A DNA stretch of 64,000 bases, taken from assembly GCA_027924585.1 (NCBI GenBank), contig BSBM01000753.1, positions 25,238,001 through 25,302,000 on the forward strand. The letters run 5' to 3'. Source of the DNA: Larix kaempferi (lineage: Eukaryota; Streptophyta; Pinopsida; Pinales; Pinaceae). Below the pieces are notes generated by a model. The model searched no databases, was not told the origin of the DNA, and saw only the letters and a program-made list of their open reading frames with translations. Both the position numbers and the translations under genes were made by a program. Each line of letters begins with the position of its first letter. Position 1 is the first letter of the stretch. Shown here one piece after another: positions 11,082 to 22,220 of the stretch.

Positions 11082-12651
11082 TCACGTTAAATCTACCACT
11101 AATTGAATCCCAAAATTTCAGCAGCCTCTCTTCTCTTGATCTGTTTTGTTTTGCTTTGCTTTTGTCCCATGATGATGAGGTAATCTGAGCTTTTATTTTT
11201 TCTTTCATCAAGAAAGAGAAAGAAGACAGCAACATTTTGTGTAGATTCATAGTTTCATTTACCCTCGAAAGTTGAAACAGTCGGAGCTTTCTTAGCTGTG
11301 AATCAAACTTTTCTTTCTTTTAAACCTGACACTGATATTAACAAATGGATCGATGCAACTATGATGCAGATTACTCAGAGTGCTCAGATCCTTCCGAATC
11401 ATGATTTATATGATCTGTGCAGATATTCCTAGTCTGGTGGAAAGTGGAGTCGTTGTACTAGATATGAAAGTAGATACACAGCTTCCCTGGTTCTTCTTTT
11501 CCAATGTGTGTGAATAAGACATGGGATCTATCTTGGAATTTTCTTAGTACGATAGAAGCTCTATTTCCTTAATACCCAAAAAGAGTTTGTTTCTTCCATG
11601 TATTAGTAGAGCACAATATCTTCTATTTCCAATGCCATTTCGAGTGTCGGTGGAGTTTCCGAAGCACTTGTGATAATATCATGTTAATAAATGGAGAGAT
11701 TGTTCTCTCCAGAGCTCCAGAAAAGAAGTTGTGACAATATCATGTTAATGAATGGAGAGATTGTTCTCTCCACAGCTCCAGAAATAGTCTATAGAGTGAA
11801 GGTACTCAAAATGGATGTCATTGATCATTCTCTTTTTTTTCACTTTGCAATATTGTTATTAATATTTACATCGATAGGTGTTTATATCTTAAAATTTGGG
11901 TTGGAGCATCTTTTATGCTTTTTTTTAGATTGAAGAGGATGGGACAAGTGTAGTATCCAGATTGATTTTATGAGCCTCGTTCAACATTCAAAATAACTCT
12001 AGCTCATACATGGATAACAGGTAGTGACCATTTAATTAAAGAAGGTAAGAGGTAGCTAAAACATAGACAACAGGTGATTACAGCCAATTAACATAGAGAA
12101 CAAATAATAAATAAATTGTTCATAACACTTAACTTGTAACCTATCAATATTCACCGACCACAAGTTAAGTAACTATACTAATGAATAATATACTTTCATA
12201 GCATTCATCGTCTATCAATTTTGAAAGAGAAATAAAGAAATGATATCATTTCGATGATTCAATAAATTCAATTGCTTTGATCGTTCTCCACATTCTTTGT
12301 ATTTAATTTCTCTCTTGACATCGTCATCACGTCCATGATGCATATTATAACATAATCCTAAATTGCTAATAAATAAAAAAGTATACAAGAAACATAAATT
12401 ATTAAATTGGCAGTGAATGCCCTAAGCTTTTTCATTAAAATCTAACAATAAAAATCGTAGTTAGAAACTTGTTAGAAGAAATTTCTAATGCTGTTGATTC
12501 AACATATTCTTTATGTTCATGAATTTGATTTTATTAGCCTTTGTTGCAGCACGAAGTATAGGAATCCACATCTTTGAGTAGTTTCAATGAGAGAGGCCAA
12601 TAAGGTTAATACAATTATTTAAGTTGGAACCAATAAGTATTTTAATGTTTT
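11082..12651. other. Non-coding stretch downstream of the hairpin
   Basis: No recognisable coding sequence was found. The only structure seen is a tandem duplication of a 61-bp unit at 11668-11788 (CATGTTAATAAATGGAGAG, with an internal GGAGAGATTGTTCTCTCC palindrome in each unit). The first few hundred bases may belong to the hairpin transcript. Confidence 0.35.
11668..11788. repeat. 61-bp tandem duplication with an internal palindrome
   Basis: Two head-to-tail units start at 11668 and 11729. They differ at a few bases only. Each contains the near-perfect palindrome GGAGAGATTGTTCTCTCC, so the RNA or single strand would form two small hairpins 61 bases apart. Confidence 0.75.
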
Positions 12652-12683
12652 TTAATAAGTATTGAATTATATCTTTATAAGTT
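12652..12683 (+). repeat. Left target-site duplication of the LINE
   Basis: 32-base direct repeat with its partner at 18543-18574, two mismatches. It sits exactly where the LINE sequence begins (TTTTCGTTGGG). Confidence 0.88.
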
Positions 12684-12699
12684 TTTTCGTTGGGTAATA

Positions 12700-14248
12700 T
12701 TAGTCCTCAGACTGATACTTACCCTAATCTGGCTTCGGGTGGTCTTTGTTCTGGTAATGTCACAGATGTGAGGGCTGCTATCCTTAATACTATTTTTTAG
12801 GGAGATTGGAAGCACCGCTTCAAGGGGGTAAAGGCCAAAAAACGACGACAAGCAAAATCCCTAAAGGTTTGTGAGGGATTGGTTAGATTTTCCATCCCTG
12901 TGGAAACTAACCTGGACCGTATTGAAATGTTGGCTTTTTGTGCTTATGTGGGGAGATTAGAGTTTACTTCTAGGGAGCAGAAGGAATTAGTGGAATGGGT
13001 CCGTAAACACTGGATGCCCATTGTTGGTGATCTCCCTCGGGTCCTCCAGTTACTCAATGGATGGATAATGTTTATATTTTCCAAACCGGAACATGTGGGG
13101 TGTATCCTTAAGCGTTTTTGGTGCTTAAAGGAAGGATCATTGTGTCTGAAAAAGTGGCATGTGGCTTTCGATCCACTGTGGGAGGTTCAGAGCATCTGAC
13201 ATCTTTGGCTACACATTCCTAGGCTTCCCATAGAACTTTGGTCTGAGAACATTTTAATAGGTATTGCTAATTCTGTGGGTAAATTCGTTAGATTGGACAA
13301 TTCCTCTCTCTTTGGTTATGATCACCGATATGCCAAGGTTATGGTAGCCTTCGAAACGGGAAAAGGGCTTCCGGCGGATATAGAAGTGGAATGGCGTACT
13401 AAAGTCTGGCGACAGCATTTGGATTACCTCAACTGCCCTTTAGATGCTTCCGGTGCCAGCAAGCGGGCCATTTAAAAGCACATTGCTCCGAATCTCTGGC
13501 ATCTGAGCTATTTCCGAAGCTCCCATCTTCTGTATGTGCTACGGATTGTGCCGACACTTCTTTGGAGGGAAATTCTCATCCTCTGGTTCTGGGTAAGTTA
13601 AAGTTCCCTGTTATCCCTAACTACCCTGACATTTCACATGTTGAGTTAGATTCTATTAGGGATGCTGAGGCAATTTTAAGTAGGAAAATTGCTTCGGGGG
13701 ACACCGTTTTGAGAATTCCTCCTCCTTTGGTATTGCCTTCATCCATTGAGATATCTCCTCTGGAGAAATCAAGGGCGTGTCGGGACTTATTCGGGGTTGA
13801 ATCATTGGCTGGGGGTGTTGCGTCGGAGGTTGGTTTTGCTTCTGGGGATGGGTGCCCTGTTGGGGGTTTTGGGAGTCTCTCTGATACTAGAGTCTCCATT
13901 GATTTGGACGTTCCAGAGGTTGGCATTTCGAAGGTGGAAAATTTGAATATATTGGGTGAAGCGGGTTATGGGGGTTCAACTGCTGAAGGTTCCATCACAC
14001 CTTTACCTATTTTCTCCAAAAATCCTTCTTCAAACCCTTTGGTCCAGTCGGTAAACTCGGCTCGTTTTAGGAATGTCACTTTAAAAAAAGCTAGGAAGAA
14101 GGTGTCTTTGAGGGAAGATATGGTTGAGGATGAAGGAATGGGCTACAAACCTATCTCTGAGAGAATTGATGTTCATGAGGATGTGGCTGGGATAACTGAT
14201 TTTCATGGGGGTCTTAGAGAAATTTCCCCCTCAAATGGGGTTCATTAA
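12700..14248 (+). pseudogene. LINE ORF1, Gag-like with CCHC knuckle (broken)
   Basis: The first part reads in one frame (interrupted by TAG near 12798 and TGA at 13197) and resembles the DUF4283 domain found in plant LINE ORF1: RFSIPVETNLDRIEMLAF, ELWSENILIGIANSVGKFVR, SLFGYDHRYAKVMVAFE. A frameshift near 13435 moves the reading to another frame, where the zinc knuckle CFRCQQAGHLKAHC (13445-13486, canonical C-x2-C-x4-H-x4-C) lies. The same frame then stays open through 13562-14248, a serine- and glycine-rich tail of about 228 codons. ORF1 binds LINE RNA in the RNP. Its TAA stop overlaps the ORF2 ATG (TAATG at 14246-14250). Confidence 0.85.
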
Positions 14249-17200
14249 TGTCTATCTGTTCTTTGAATATTCGTGGGTTGGGTAGGGTTGTTCGGGTTAG
14301 GGCCCTACTTTATCTTATTACTACTACCCGACCTAGTATCATTTTGTTGCAGGAAACTATTTGTGATGATTTGGTGGCACTTTCTAAATTCACTGTCATT
14401 ATGGGTGGGTGGGAGGTCTCTGCTGTTAGTTCCAATGGTATGTTTGGTTAGTTGCATGGGACCCAAGATTATTTTCTTTTAATGTCTTTAAATCTGACTG
14501 GGGAATCTTGATGGATGGTTTTTGTAAGGATGCAAATTTCCAGTTGTCTATACTGAATTGTTATGCCCCTTATAGAAATAGGGTTCAATTCTGGGATGGT
14601 TTACAGAGATCACGGTTGTTGGATAATGATCATTTAATTGTGGCAGGTGATCTTAATTTTACAAGGCTTGCCTAGGAAGTTTGGGGTGCTAAGGCAAATC
14701 TGGATCATCTGGCTGATTACTTCTCTAAGTTTCTAATTCACAATGATCTCGTTGATACATGCTCTAGCATACAAACTCCCACTTGGACGAATGGTAGGAG
14801 GGGTATTGATTGCATTCATAAAAGACTGGACAGGTTTTTGGTTAAAGCTCATCTACTGGAATCCTGTCAGAATTATCGTTCATGGGTTGGTAAGATTAAG
14901 GTATCTGACCATTGGCCTGTATATTTATAGTTGAAAGATGGTGACTTTCGGTGGGATTATCCGTTTAAATTTGATAGCTCTTGGTTACAATTTGAGTCTT
15001 TTGAGTTATTTGTAAAGGATGGCTGGCTTAACTCGACCATTGGTTTGGAATACAATCCGGTTGATAGGTTTTGTTTAAAGTTAAAAGAACTTAAGGGAAA
15101 GGTCTCTCAGTGGATCCATCAGAGGAAGAAGATTGACAGGCAAGCACTAATTGATGTTGAATCTAAACTGCAGTTTCTCTATTCATCCAATTTAGAGAAT
15201 CCGTTGGATACTCAAGAGTTTGACTTGTTGAAACTGTTGGAAGCTGATAAAGATAAATTATATTTGAAGGAAGAACATGAGTGGCGGTTAAAAAGTCGTG
15301 CACTCTAGGTACAGTCTGGTGATAAGAATTCTAGATTTTCCACACTTACGCATCTGCTAGAACAAATATTAACACCATTTGGAAGGTTGTTAATCTGGAG
15401 GGTGTAGAAGTATCTGGTGAGAAGGAGCTCCAGGATTTCGCCATTAAACATTTCTATGATATCTATAAAGATGATAAAGGATGTGATCTGCTCGCACAAC
15501 TTCACGTTGCTAGACTATTTCCTAGATTTTTTGGTGATGAGGAGGTGGCAGAGATGAACTCTCTGGTCACTTTGGAGGAGGTTGAGAATACACTCAAGTT
15601 GTTTTCAAGGGAGAAAATCCCAGGACCTGATGGTTGGCCTATGGAGCTTTTTCTGCATTTCTTTGATTTTATGGGCGTTCATCTATTACAAATGGTAGAA
15701 TATACTAGAACCCAGGGATACATTTTTGGGGCACTGAATTCTACTTTTATAACTCTTATCCTGAATGTGAATGATCTGAAATCCTATGCAGATTTTAGAC
15801 CTATTGCACTATGTAATCTTGCTTATAAAGTGGTTTCAAAGATTATTGCTGGAAGGTTGAAGCCTAATTTATCTAGACATATCTCTCCTGATTAGTTTGG
15901 ATTCCTGTAGGATCACCAAATTCATGATGCAGTTGGAATCACACAGGAGCTTCTACATACTTTTAAGACAAAGAAAATGAAGGCAATTTTTCTTAAAATG
16001 GACCTTGGGAAGGCCTATGACAGAGTTAACTGGGATTTCCTACGAATTATTTTGATACAAATTGGAGTTTCAGCCATTGCTATCAGATGGATTATGACAT
16101 GTGTAAACTCTATGAATATTGTTGTGTTAGTCAACAGGGCACCCACCACTTTCTTCAGTTACTCAAGAGGTATTCGACAGGGCTGTTCATTATCTCCATT
16201 ATTGTTTTTATTGATTATGGATGGTCTGAGTCGGCTGATCAAGAAGGCACAGTTGGATGGTAATATTAAGTGCTTGAAAATCTCTAAAGATTTATCCATT
16301 ACTCATGCTTTATTTGTTGATGATGTTTTAGTTACTGGAACTGGATCGGTGGATTAATGGAAGGCATATCAAAATATTATTGAGGTTTTTTGTAAGGCAT
16401 CTGGCATGAAGGTCAGCGTGCATAAATCTTGTTTATATGAGAATCTAATTGGGACTGATGTAATTAGAGCCATCCAGTCGGTGATGCCCTACACCTGTTG
16501 CAAGCTATCGGATGGATTCACATATCTTGGTTTCCAGTTGAAACCTAATGGATATCTTATTTATGACTCGCATTGGTTGATCAAAAAATTTGAGGCACGT
16601 ATCTATCATTGGAATTTTTGGCTTCTTTCTGTAGGTGGTAAGCTCACCTTGCTTAAATCTATCCTTATGGGGACACCTGTTTATTGGTTTTCCCTTTTGC
16701 TGGTGCCATGTACGGTGATCAACAGACTGCGAAGTATTATGTTTAATTTTATTTGGACAGGGGGTTTGAAGAAATCATATTTTTCATTGGTTCGATGGGA
16801 TCGGATCTCACTTCCATATGTTTCTGGGGGTTGGGATCTAAAATATTTGTCCATCTTTAGTGTTGCTTTGCATTTAAAAATTTTGTGGAGGGCCCTATTC
16901 GGAAATTCTCTGTGGTCTAAAGTTATTCATCATAAATATGTGAAGGTAAAACTGTCTCATTGGTTTAGGTCTCCCAAGAAAATTGTTAAGAGGGTTTCTC
17001 CCATTTGGAATGGGTCCATGAAAGTATACAGTTGGCTAGCAGCTGAGTTATGCTGGAAAATTGGGGATGGTCGGGAAGTAGCTATCGGCGTTGATCTGAT
17101 TGCTAGTATTAATTTTGATTACAGGTTGTCTGCTCAACTTCTAACATCTTTACGGTCCCAGGGCTATATTACTTTGAACGCAGTTGTTAAAAATAAATCA

Positions 17201-18355
17201 CATAATTATTGGATGACTGGGGAGGATTTATTACTTCCCAGATATTGCTGTCGCGAATGGGACTGTTATGTTAACAATTTGAATAGCGCAGGCATCCGCA
17301 TGATTCAGGATGAAGATCTTCTGGTATGGGCTGGTAATGAGGACACTGGACGGGTATCGGCGGCCTCTTCTTATCGGTACATGATTAAAAGAAAATGTAT
17401 CTTTCCCAGCCACTGGCGGTATAGGGTTATCTGGTGCTGGCCCATCCCTTTGAAATTTAAATGTTTTCTTTGGTTTCTGCTATCTAACAAGCTCAAAACT
17501 TGGGATAATCTCACCCGGATGGGTTGGAATGGACTAAGTCTGTGTATCATTTGCAAGCTAAATGCTAAATCGTCTACCCATTTGTTTATTGACTGTTCCT
17601 TCGTCCGGGCTCTGTGAAAAAGATTTTATCAACATTTTGGTATATCTGAGTTCTGGGGAGGAAGTAGTGTGGAAGGTGGTCTACATTCATGGATAAGAAA
17701 ATGCAAAACCTATTATACTTTTCCAGTTTTTATTTGTTAGTCTATTTGGTGGGTTAGAAACAAATGTCTTTTCGACAATCAGGTACCCAATGTGGATAGT
17801 ACATTCAATGTTGTTCTGAGGCTTTTTATGATGTATGAGACTACTACTATTATCCCGGTGAAGCGCACTATTGGAAATTTTACTTTGTCTTTTAATGATC
17901 CTATTCTCATGTTTGATGGAGCGGCTAATTCTGGAAATTGTGGGGCTGGAGGAGTTATTTTTCTCAATGCTGAGCATTATTACCATTTGCGTCTTAAGTG
18001 TGGTTCCGATACCAATATGAGAGCAGAACTTATAGCTCTGTGGTGTGCTATCCGGGTGGCATTTATATTTGTCTTGCCACATGTTGACATATATGGTGAT
18101 TCCCGCGTTACCATTAAGTGGGCGAGAGGTGAATATGGGTTAAAGGTATTAAATCTTACTTATTGGTGCAACAGGATACAATCGGAATTGCAGTCATTCC
18201 ACAAATACTCTCTGCAGCATATATATCGGGAATACAATTCTCAGGCAGATCATCTCTCTAAACAGGCATTAGATGGAGAAGAAGGTCTCCTTTTTTGGGA
18301 TGAATTCTATGAAGGCACACTCATACATTCTGGTTCACTGTTTTTTCTCTCTTAG
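14248..18355 (+). pseudogene. LINE ORF2: AP endonuclease, RT, zinc finger, RNase H (broken)
   Basis: Starts at ATG 14248. AP endonuclease: SLNIRGLGR, IILLQET, a frameshift after 14440, then LNCYAPY, GDLNF and SDHWPV (about 14900). RT: GPDGWPMELF, FRPIALCNLAYKVVSKII, KMDLGKAYDRVNWDFL, IRQGCSLSPLLF and the catalytic FVDDVL (about 16312-16330). 16406-17617 (403 codons) gives the RT thumb/connection and a zinc-finger RVT region ending near CIICKLNAKSSTHLFIDC. 17792-18355 encodes RNase H with MFDGAA, MRAELIAL and IYGDSR supplying the acidic residues. Stops at 14449, 15893 and 16355 and frame changes between segments disable it. Confidence 0.9.
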
Positions 18356-18542
18356 GATCTCAGTGTGAATTTTTTATATCTTTGGTGCATAGCACTGTAT
18401 AGTTTTGAGATATTTTGTATATTTGGACAATCTGGTATATCCTAGAAAGGTCAATTTTGACTGCATATCATGTACTATTTGATTCAATTGATGAATAAAA
18501 ATAGTATTCTTTTTTTCGTGGAATTTTTTTTGTGTGTGTTAA

Positions 18543-18574
18543 TTAATAAGTATTGAATTATATTTTTAAAAGTT
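18543..18574 (+). repeat. Right target-site duplication of the LINE
   Basis: 32-base direct repeat partner of 12652-12683, directly after the T-rich and GT-rich 3' end of the LINE. Exact over the first 21 bases. Confidence 0.88.
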
Positions 18575-19080
18575 ATTTTGTCTTAATGATAAAAAATTTT
18601 AAGTTATATGAAAAGTGTAAGATGATACAATTTATTATAATTTAGTTGTTAATATAGGGAAGATGGTTATTATTAGTGTGTGAATGGAGGTTAATTAAAT
18701 TAATTCTTAATCTTTATTTCAAGAAAATCACAAAACATTTTATGTTATTTAAATCATAAAACTTTTTTTTTATAGATTATTTAAATCATAAAACATTTTT
18801 TTTATAGATTATTTAAATCATAATTTTATTTTTTTTATAGATTATTTAAATCATAAACAATTTTTTTTAAGTTATTTAAATATTTTTTAACAAATTTTAA
18901 GTTTTTTAAGGATGACAAAATTTATTATACTTTAGTTGTTAATTTATTTTTAACAACTAAATTATGGAAAGAAATATTACAATGAAAAGCTAAAAGGATA
19001 TTTAATGGTTTCACAATGTTCATACTGAACCTCATCATTATCTTCTCCATAGAATTTTATTCTAATAACTACAACTTACC
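18575..19080. repeat. AT-rich spacer with a short tandem repeat
   Basis: No coding trace. Around 18735-18870 a unit of roughly 35-37 bases (TATAGATTATTTAAATCATAA plus a T run) repeats about four times. Confidence 0.6.
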
Positions 19081-19099
19081 CTTTTTTCTATCTCTTTGT

Positions 19100-19652
19100 A
19101 TTTCTATGCCCAATATTTGTTTTGTTGCTCCTAGATCCTTCATCTGAAACGTCTTGACAAATTGAGCCTTTAACTTGTTAATCTCAGCCATGTTTTTGTT
19201 TCCAATAAGCATATCATCAACATACATTATGCATATACCATTTTCCAAACTTTCAAAGTAAACACATGGTTATACTCACCTAAGAAATTTTGGCTCACCA
19301 TGAAGGAATCAAACATCCCGTACAATTTTCTAGGTACCTTTAGGTCATACAATGATTCCTTGAGTTTGCAAACAAATATTCCTTTGCAATCCTGAACAAC
19401 TTCTGATTTTTCTATGTACATATCTCTACTAATGATGATTTTGTGGGCTTGTAAGTCTAGAAGTAACTTATGGTTTACTAGTACCTGCATCCCTTTCTTG
19501 TTCATATCGACCAGACGTTGATGCCATAAACAAGTAGATGCACTTGCTTCCTCAGATACCACCGATGCTTCGCTTATTTCATCACTCCCTTCCAACTTAT
19601 AAAGATTCCCAAAATTTGCTACTTTCATTACCATCAAACTGCCCTTTAACAC
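19100..19652 (-). pseudogene. copia GAG-pre-integrase joined directly to RT
   Basis: A 141-codon frame starts with GNLYKLEGS and CLWHQRLVDMNKKGMQVLVN (the GAG-pre-integrase H-x-R-L block) and after a short linker continues as GIFVCKLKESLYDLKVPRKL, the RT block that in intact elements lies about 600 residues later. RT then runs to a Y-V-D-D-M-L motif near 19220 in a neighbouring frame. The deletion of integrase and early RT is in frame. Confidence 0.85.
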
Positions 19653-19730
19653 TTTCAGTGCTCCATCTTTACTTGTTTATTTATACCCAAGAAAATCCAA
19701 AAATCCCAAGGAAATCAAATTATTTTTAAT

Positions 19731-20036
19731 TTATGGTACATGTCTAACATCTTTCAGTGTTCTTACAATACCATCGAACATCATAATCTTAATGCTCCCA
19801 TTCCCAATAGTTTTACAAGAAATATCATTTCTCATAAAAACAACACTGTTATCAATAGAATGGTAAGATAAAAAACAACTCCTATGTGAACACATGTGAT
19901 GGGAAAAACTAGAATCTAACAACCATTCTTCTTGATATTGTGAGATACTACAAACAAATAAAAATTCATCAACCATACCTGAACATGTCTCAATTATATT
20001 TGCTTCCTTTTTGCCATCATCCTCAGATTCTTTCAT
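19731..20036 (-). pseudogene. copia protease region
   Basis: A 101-codon minus-strand frame with the copia protease signature EEWLLDSSFSHHMCSHRSCF. The family motif is W-x-x-D-S-G-A-S-x-H-M; here the glycine and alanine of the active-site triad are changed (DSS), so it would not be active. It lies directly between gag and the GAG-pre-integrase segment, as expected. Confidence 0.8.
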
Positions 20037-20039
20037 TTT

Positions 20040-20823
20040 CTAGCAAACTTCTTAAGATAGTCTGATTTGTTATAGTACCAACATTTTCCCTTGCCCCTTT
20101 CTGCTTTTTGACTTAGATTTGGATGTATCTTTCAAATCTTCCCCTCTTTCTATGGATTGACATCTAGCCACCATTGTTTATGATGTGGAGGTTTCTAAAC
20201 TAGATTTTCTTTGCATTTCCTCAAACAACAAAGCTCCCACAATAGAGTCATAATTAAAGGAGTCCGTTGAGCTAAACCACATAGATGTGACTAAGTGATC
20301 CCAAGATTCAAGTAATCAACACAATAGTATGATTTCCTTATCTTTGTCACCATAATTTACATCCATACAAGTTAATTGACAAATCAAAGTATTGAAAACA
20401 TTTAAATGATATGCAATTTTCATACCTTCTTGCATTCGTAAGCTATACACTGCCTCTTCAAGTAGATTCTATTTGGAATGATTTCATCATGTAGAGGCTT
20501 TCCATTCTGCTCCATAATATTGTTGATGTCTTCTCTCCAATGGTATCAAATAAAACTTCATCTACTAGACATAACGATGATATTGAGAGCTCTCGAATCT
20601 AGGTCTTCCCAGTACTCATCTGTCATACCTACGGATCATTTTGAATTTCCCACCAATACCTTGTGCAATCCTTGTTGCATCATCATATCATGCATCTTGA
20701 GCTTCCATACCACAAAGCTATGCTTCCCACTGAATTTCTCCACCTCGAACATTACACTCGACACCTTTTCCATTTAATGCCATTGAATTTCTCCACCTCG
20801 AACATTACACTCGACACCTTTTC
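20040..20823 (-). pseudogene. copia gag (broken)
   Basis: Minus-strand reading from an ATG near 20823 gives the typical copia gag start (FEVEKFSGKHSFVVWKLKM, then MMMQQGLHKVLVG). Further on come YSLRMQEGMKIAYHLNVFN and DSFNYDSIVGALLFEEMQRK, matching the UBN2-type gag of plant copia elements. The nucleic-acid-binding knuckle near 20085-20045 is degenerate: only the first cysteine and part of the pattern remain (CWYYNKSDYLKKFAR). Stops and frame changes throughout. Confidence 0.75.
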
Positions 20824-20830
20824 CATTTAA
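20738..20830 (-). repeat. About 50-bp tandem duplication at gag start
   Basis: The segment ATTTCTCCACCTCGAACATT plus the following 30 bases appears twice in a row, each ending CCATTTAATGC. It duplicates the gag start codon region on the minus strand. Confidence 0.8.
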
Positions 20831-20862
20831 TGCATTGCGGAAATAACACTTTATTTTTTTTT

Positions 20863-22220
20863 AACAGAAATGGCTAATAGCTTTGATTATATATAAAAAA
20901 GGGAAATTACATGACAAAATAATGATTAGATTGCTCCCATGAGAGGAAGACATCCATCACTCCAATTTCATCATGTTCCAACTGATAATCATCATGATAC
21001 CTTCCTCTCCTGTGAAAACTATAGCATCTAACAAAATTCCCTAGGAGAAGTATGCAGAAGAAGAACATTTCTGATAGACTGTCTTATATCAAAATCTGGG
21101 GCATTAAGTCCTACCAAGATGCCAACAAAACAACTAGAGCCTACACTAGAAGTAGCAGAGTTCCTGTGAATAATACTAGAAAGCATAAAAAACATAATAA
21201 AACTAGAAAATCCAACCTGTGACCAGAGTAGACCAGCTGCTAATGAGGACCAACGTCCATGGCCTCACCCACAGAGTCTGCAGCAATATTCTTCTCAATG
21301 CTAAGATCCATGAAATTCCTAGCTGTTGCCATGAACTTCTGGAGCTTCTCCATCTTCCGGTTGATGTCCTCAATTTCAATGCTAGAGACTTTAATTTTCT
21401 GAGCCTTGGGGGGATAAGCCAGACCTAGGGTCTCCTCCAAATGTTCGATTTTCTCAGCCACACAGATGTTCTGAGCTTTAACCTCAGAATGGGAAGCGGT
21501 TGCAAAGTTGTAGATATGGGAAATTACTTTCTTAAACTCAATATTCTCACCACGAATCATCCTCACCTGCAGCTCAAGTTCCTACAAACGGTCCAGAAAC
21601 TCCACCTCAAACTTAGAAATGTGGTGCTTCTCATCCTGTCCGGTGACAATTTCCTACCCGTGCATGCCTACGGTAGGGACCAAGTCCAGGATGGCTCTCT
21701 ATTTCAAATGAATCACCCCACATTTCCTCCGACTGAACAACCCTGTTGCACCCAACATTGGGGCCTCTTCCGGGCTTACAACACCTGCCACAGGTGGGGT
21801 TCATATCTCCCTGGCAGCGCCCAACACCACGATAGCATCTTTCCTCCACCACGTCCAACTCCATGATGAGCCATGGTCCTTCCAACACAAAGACCATTGC
21901 AGAAAACAAATAGCAAAGGCAGACCGTTTAGGGCGACGGAGAGAAGGGAGACAAAGGAAGAATGAGGCCAGAAGGGCATCCAAAAGCGAGGATATACAAT
22001 GCCATCGAGCCTACATGCTAGCAAACTGGAAAAATGCTGGGGAACAATAAATTCATGCGTGCGAGGGGGACGATCTAGGGAGAGGAGGGCCGTCAAATTT
22101 CCATGGGAGAGTTCCCAATAAATTGCATTAATGTTGCAATTCAAATGAAAATTATCCATAATTGAAGGGGGGGGAATTATTATAAGGTCATAAGACCAAT
22201 CCCAAAGGCCTAGCCTTGGT
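20863..22220 (-). other. 3' part of the LINE beyond RNase H, partly coding-like
   Basis: About 1.3 kb separates the RNase H end from the LINE tail, which is long for a 3' UTR. It contains overlapping minus-strand open stretches: 21776-22252, 21631-21909 (cysteine-rich, with RCCKPGRGPNVGCNRVV) and 21240-21566 (108 codons with a coiled-coil look: EKIEHLEETLGLAYPPKAQK and EDINRKMEKLQKFMATARNF). Together they suggest an extra protein segment carried after RNase H, now broken. I do not recognise a family. The last 350 bases look like true untranslated sequence. Confidence 0.4.

Larger units (their letters stand above)
12652..18574 (+). mobile_element. Full-length plant L1-type LINE with 32-bp target duplication
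   Basis: A non-LTR retrotransposon occupies 12684-18542. It has ORF1 (nucleic-acid-binding), ORF2 (AP endonuclease, RT, zinc finger, RNase H) and a T/A-rich 3' end. It is bounded by direct repeats at 12652-12683 and 18543-18574, both starting TTAATAAGTATTGAATTATA and matching at 30 of 32 positions, so insertion was by target-primed reverse transcription. Full length, the C-terminal RNase H and the DUF4283-like ORF1 are typical of plant L1 elements. Several stops and frameshifts show that it is no longer active. Confidence 0.92.
19080..20831 (-). mobile_element. Ty1/copia remnant lacking integrase
   Basis: On the minus strand the order is gag (from about 20823), protease, the GAG-pre-integrase segment and RT, which is a copia-type order. 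Between the GAG-pre-integrase block (about 19600-19480) and the RT block (from about 19420) the whole integrase core is absent, while both parts sit in one 141-codon frame (19227-19652). RT ends with YVDDMLI (about 19231-19211, in a shifted frame) and downstream ATKQILGIEIQRDRK. A 51-bp tandem duplication disrupts the start of gag (20738-20830). A LINE is inserted immediately upstream of gag. No LTR was found. Confidence 0.85.

Noticed and set aside
10924-11106. 60-codon protein over the foldback
   Set aside because: The frame crosses both arms of the hairpin and has no recognisable motif. The RNA structure explains the sequence better.
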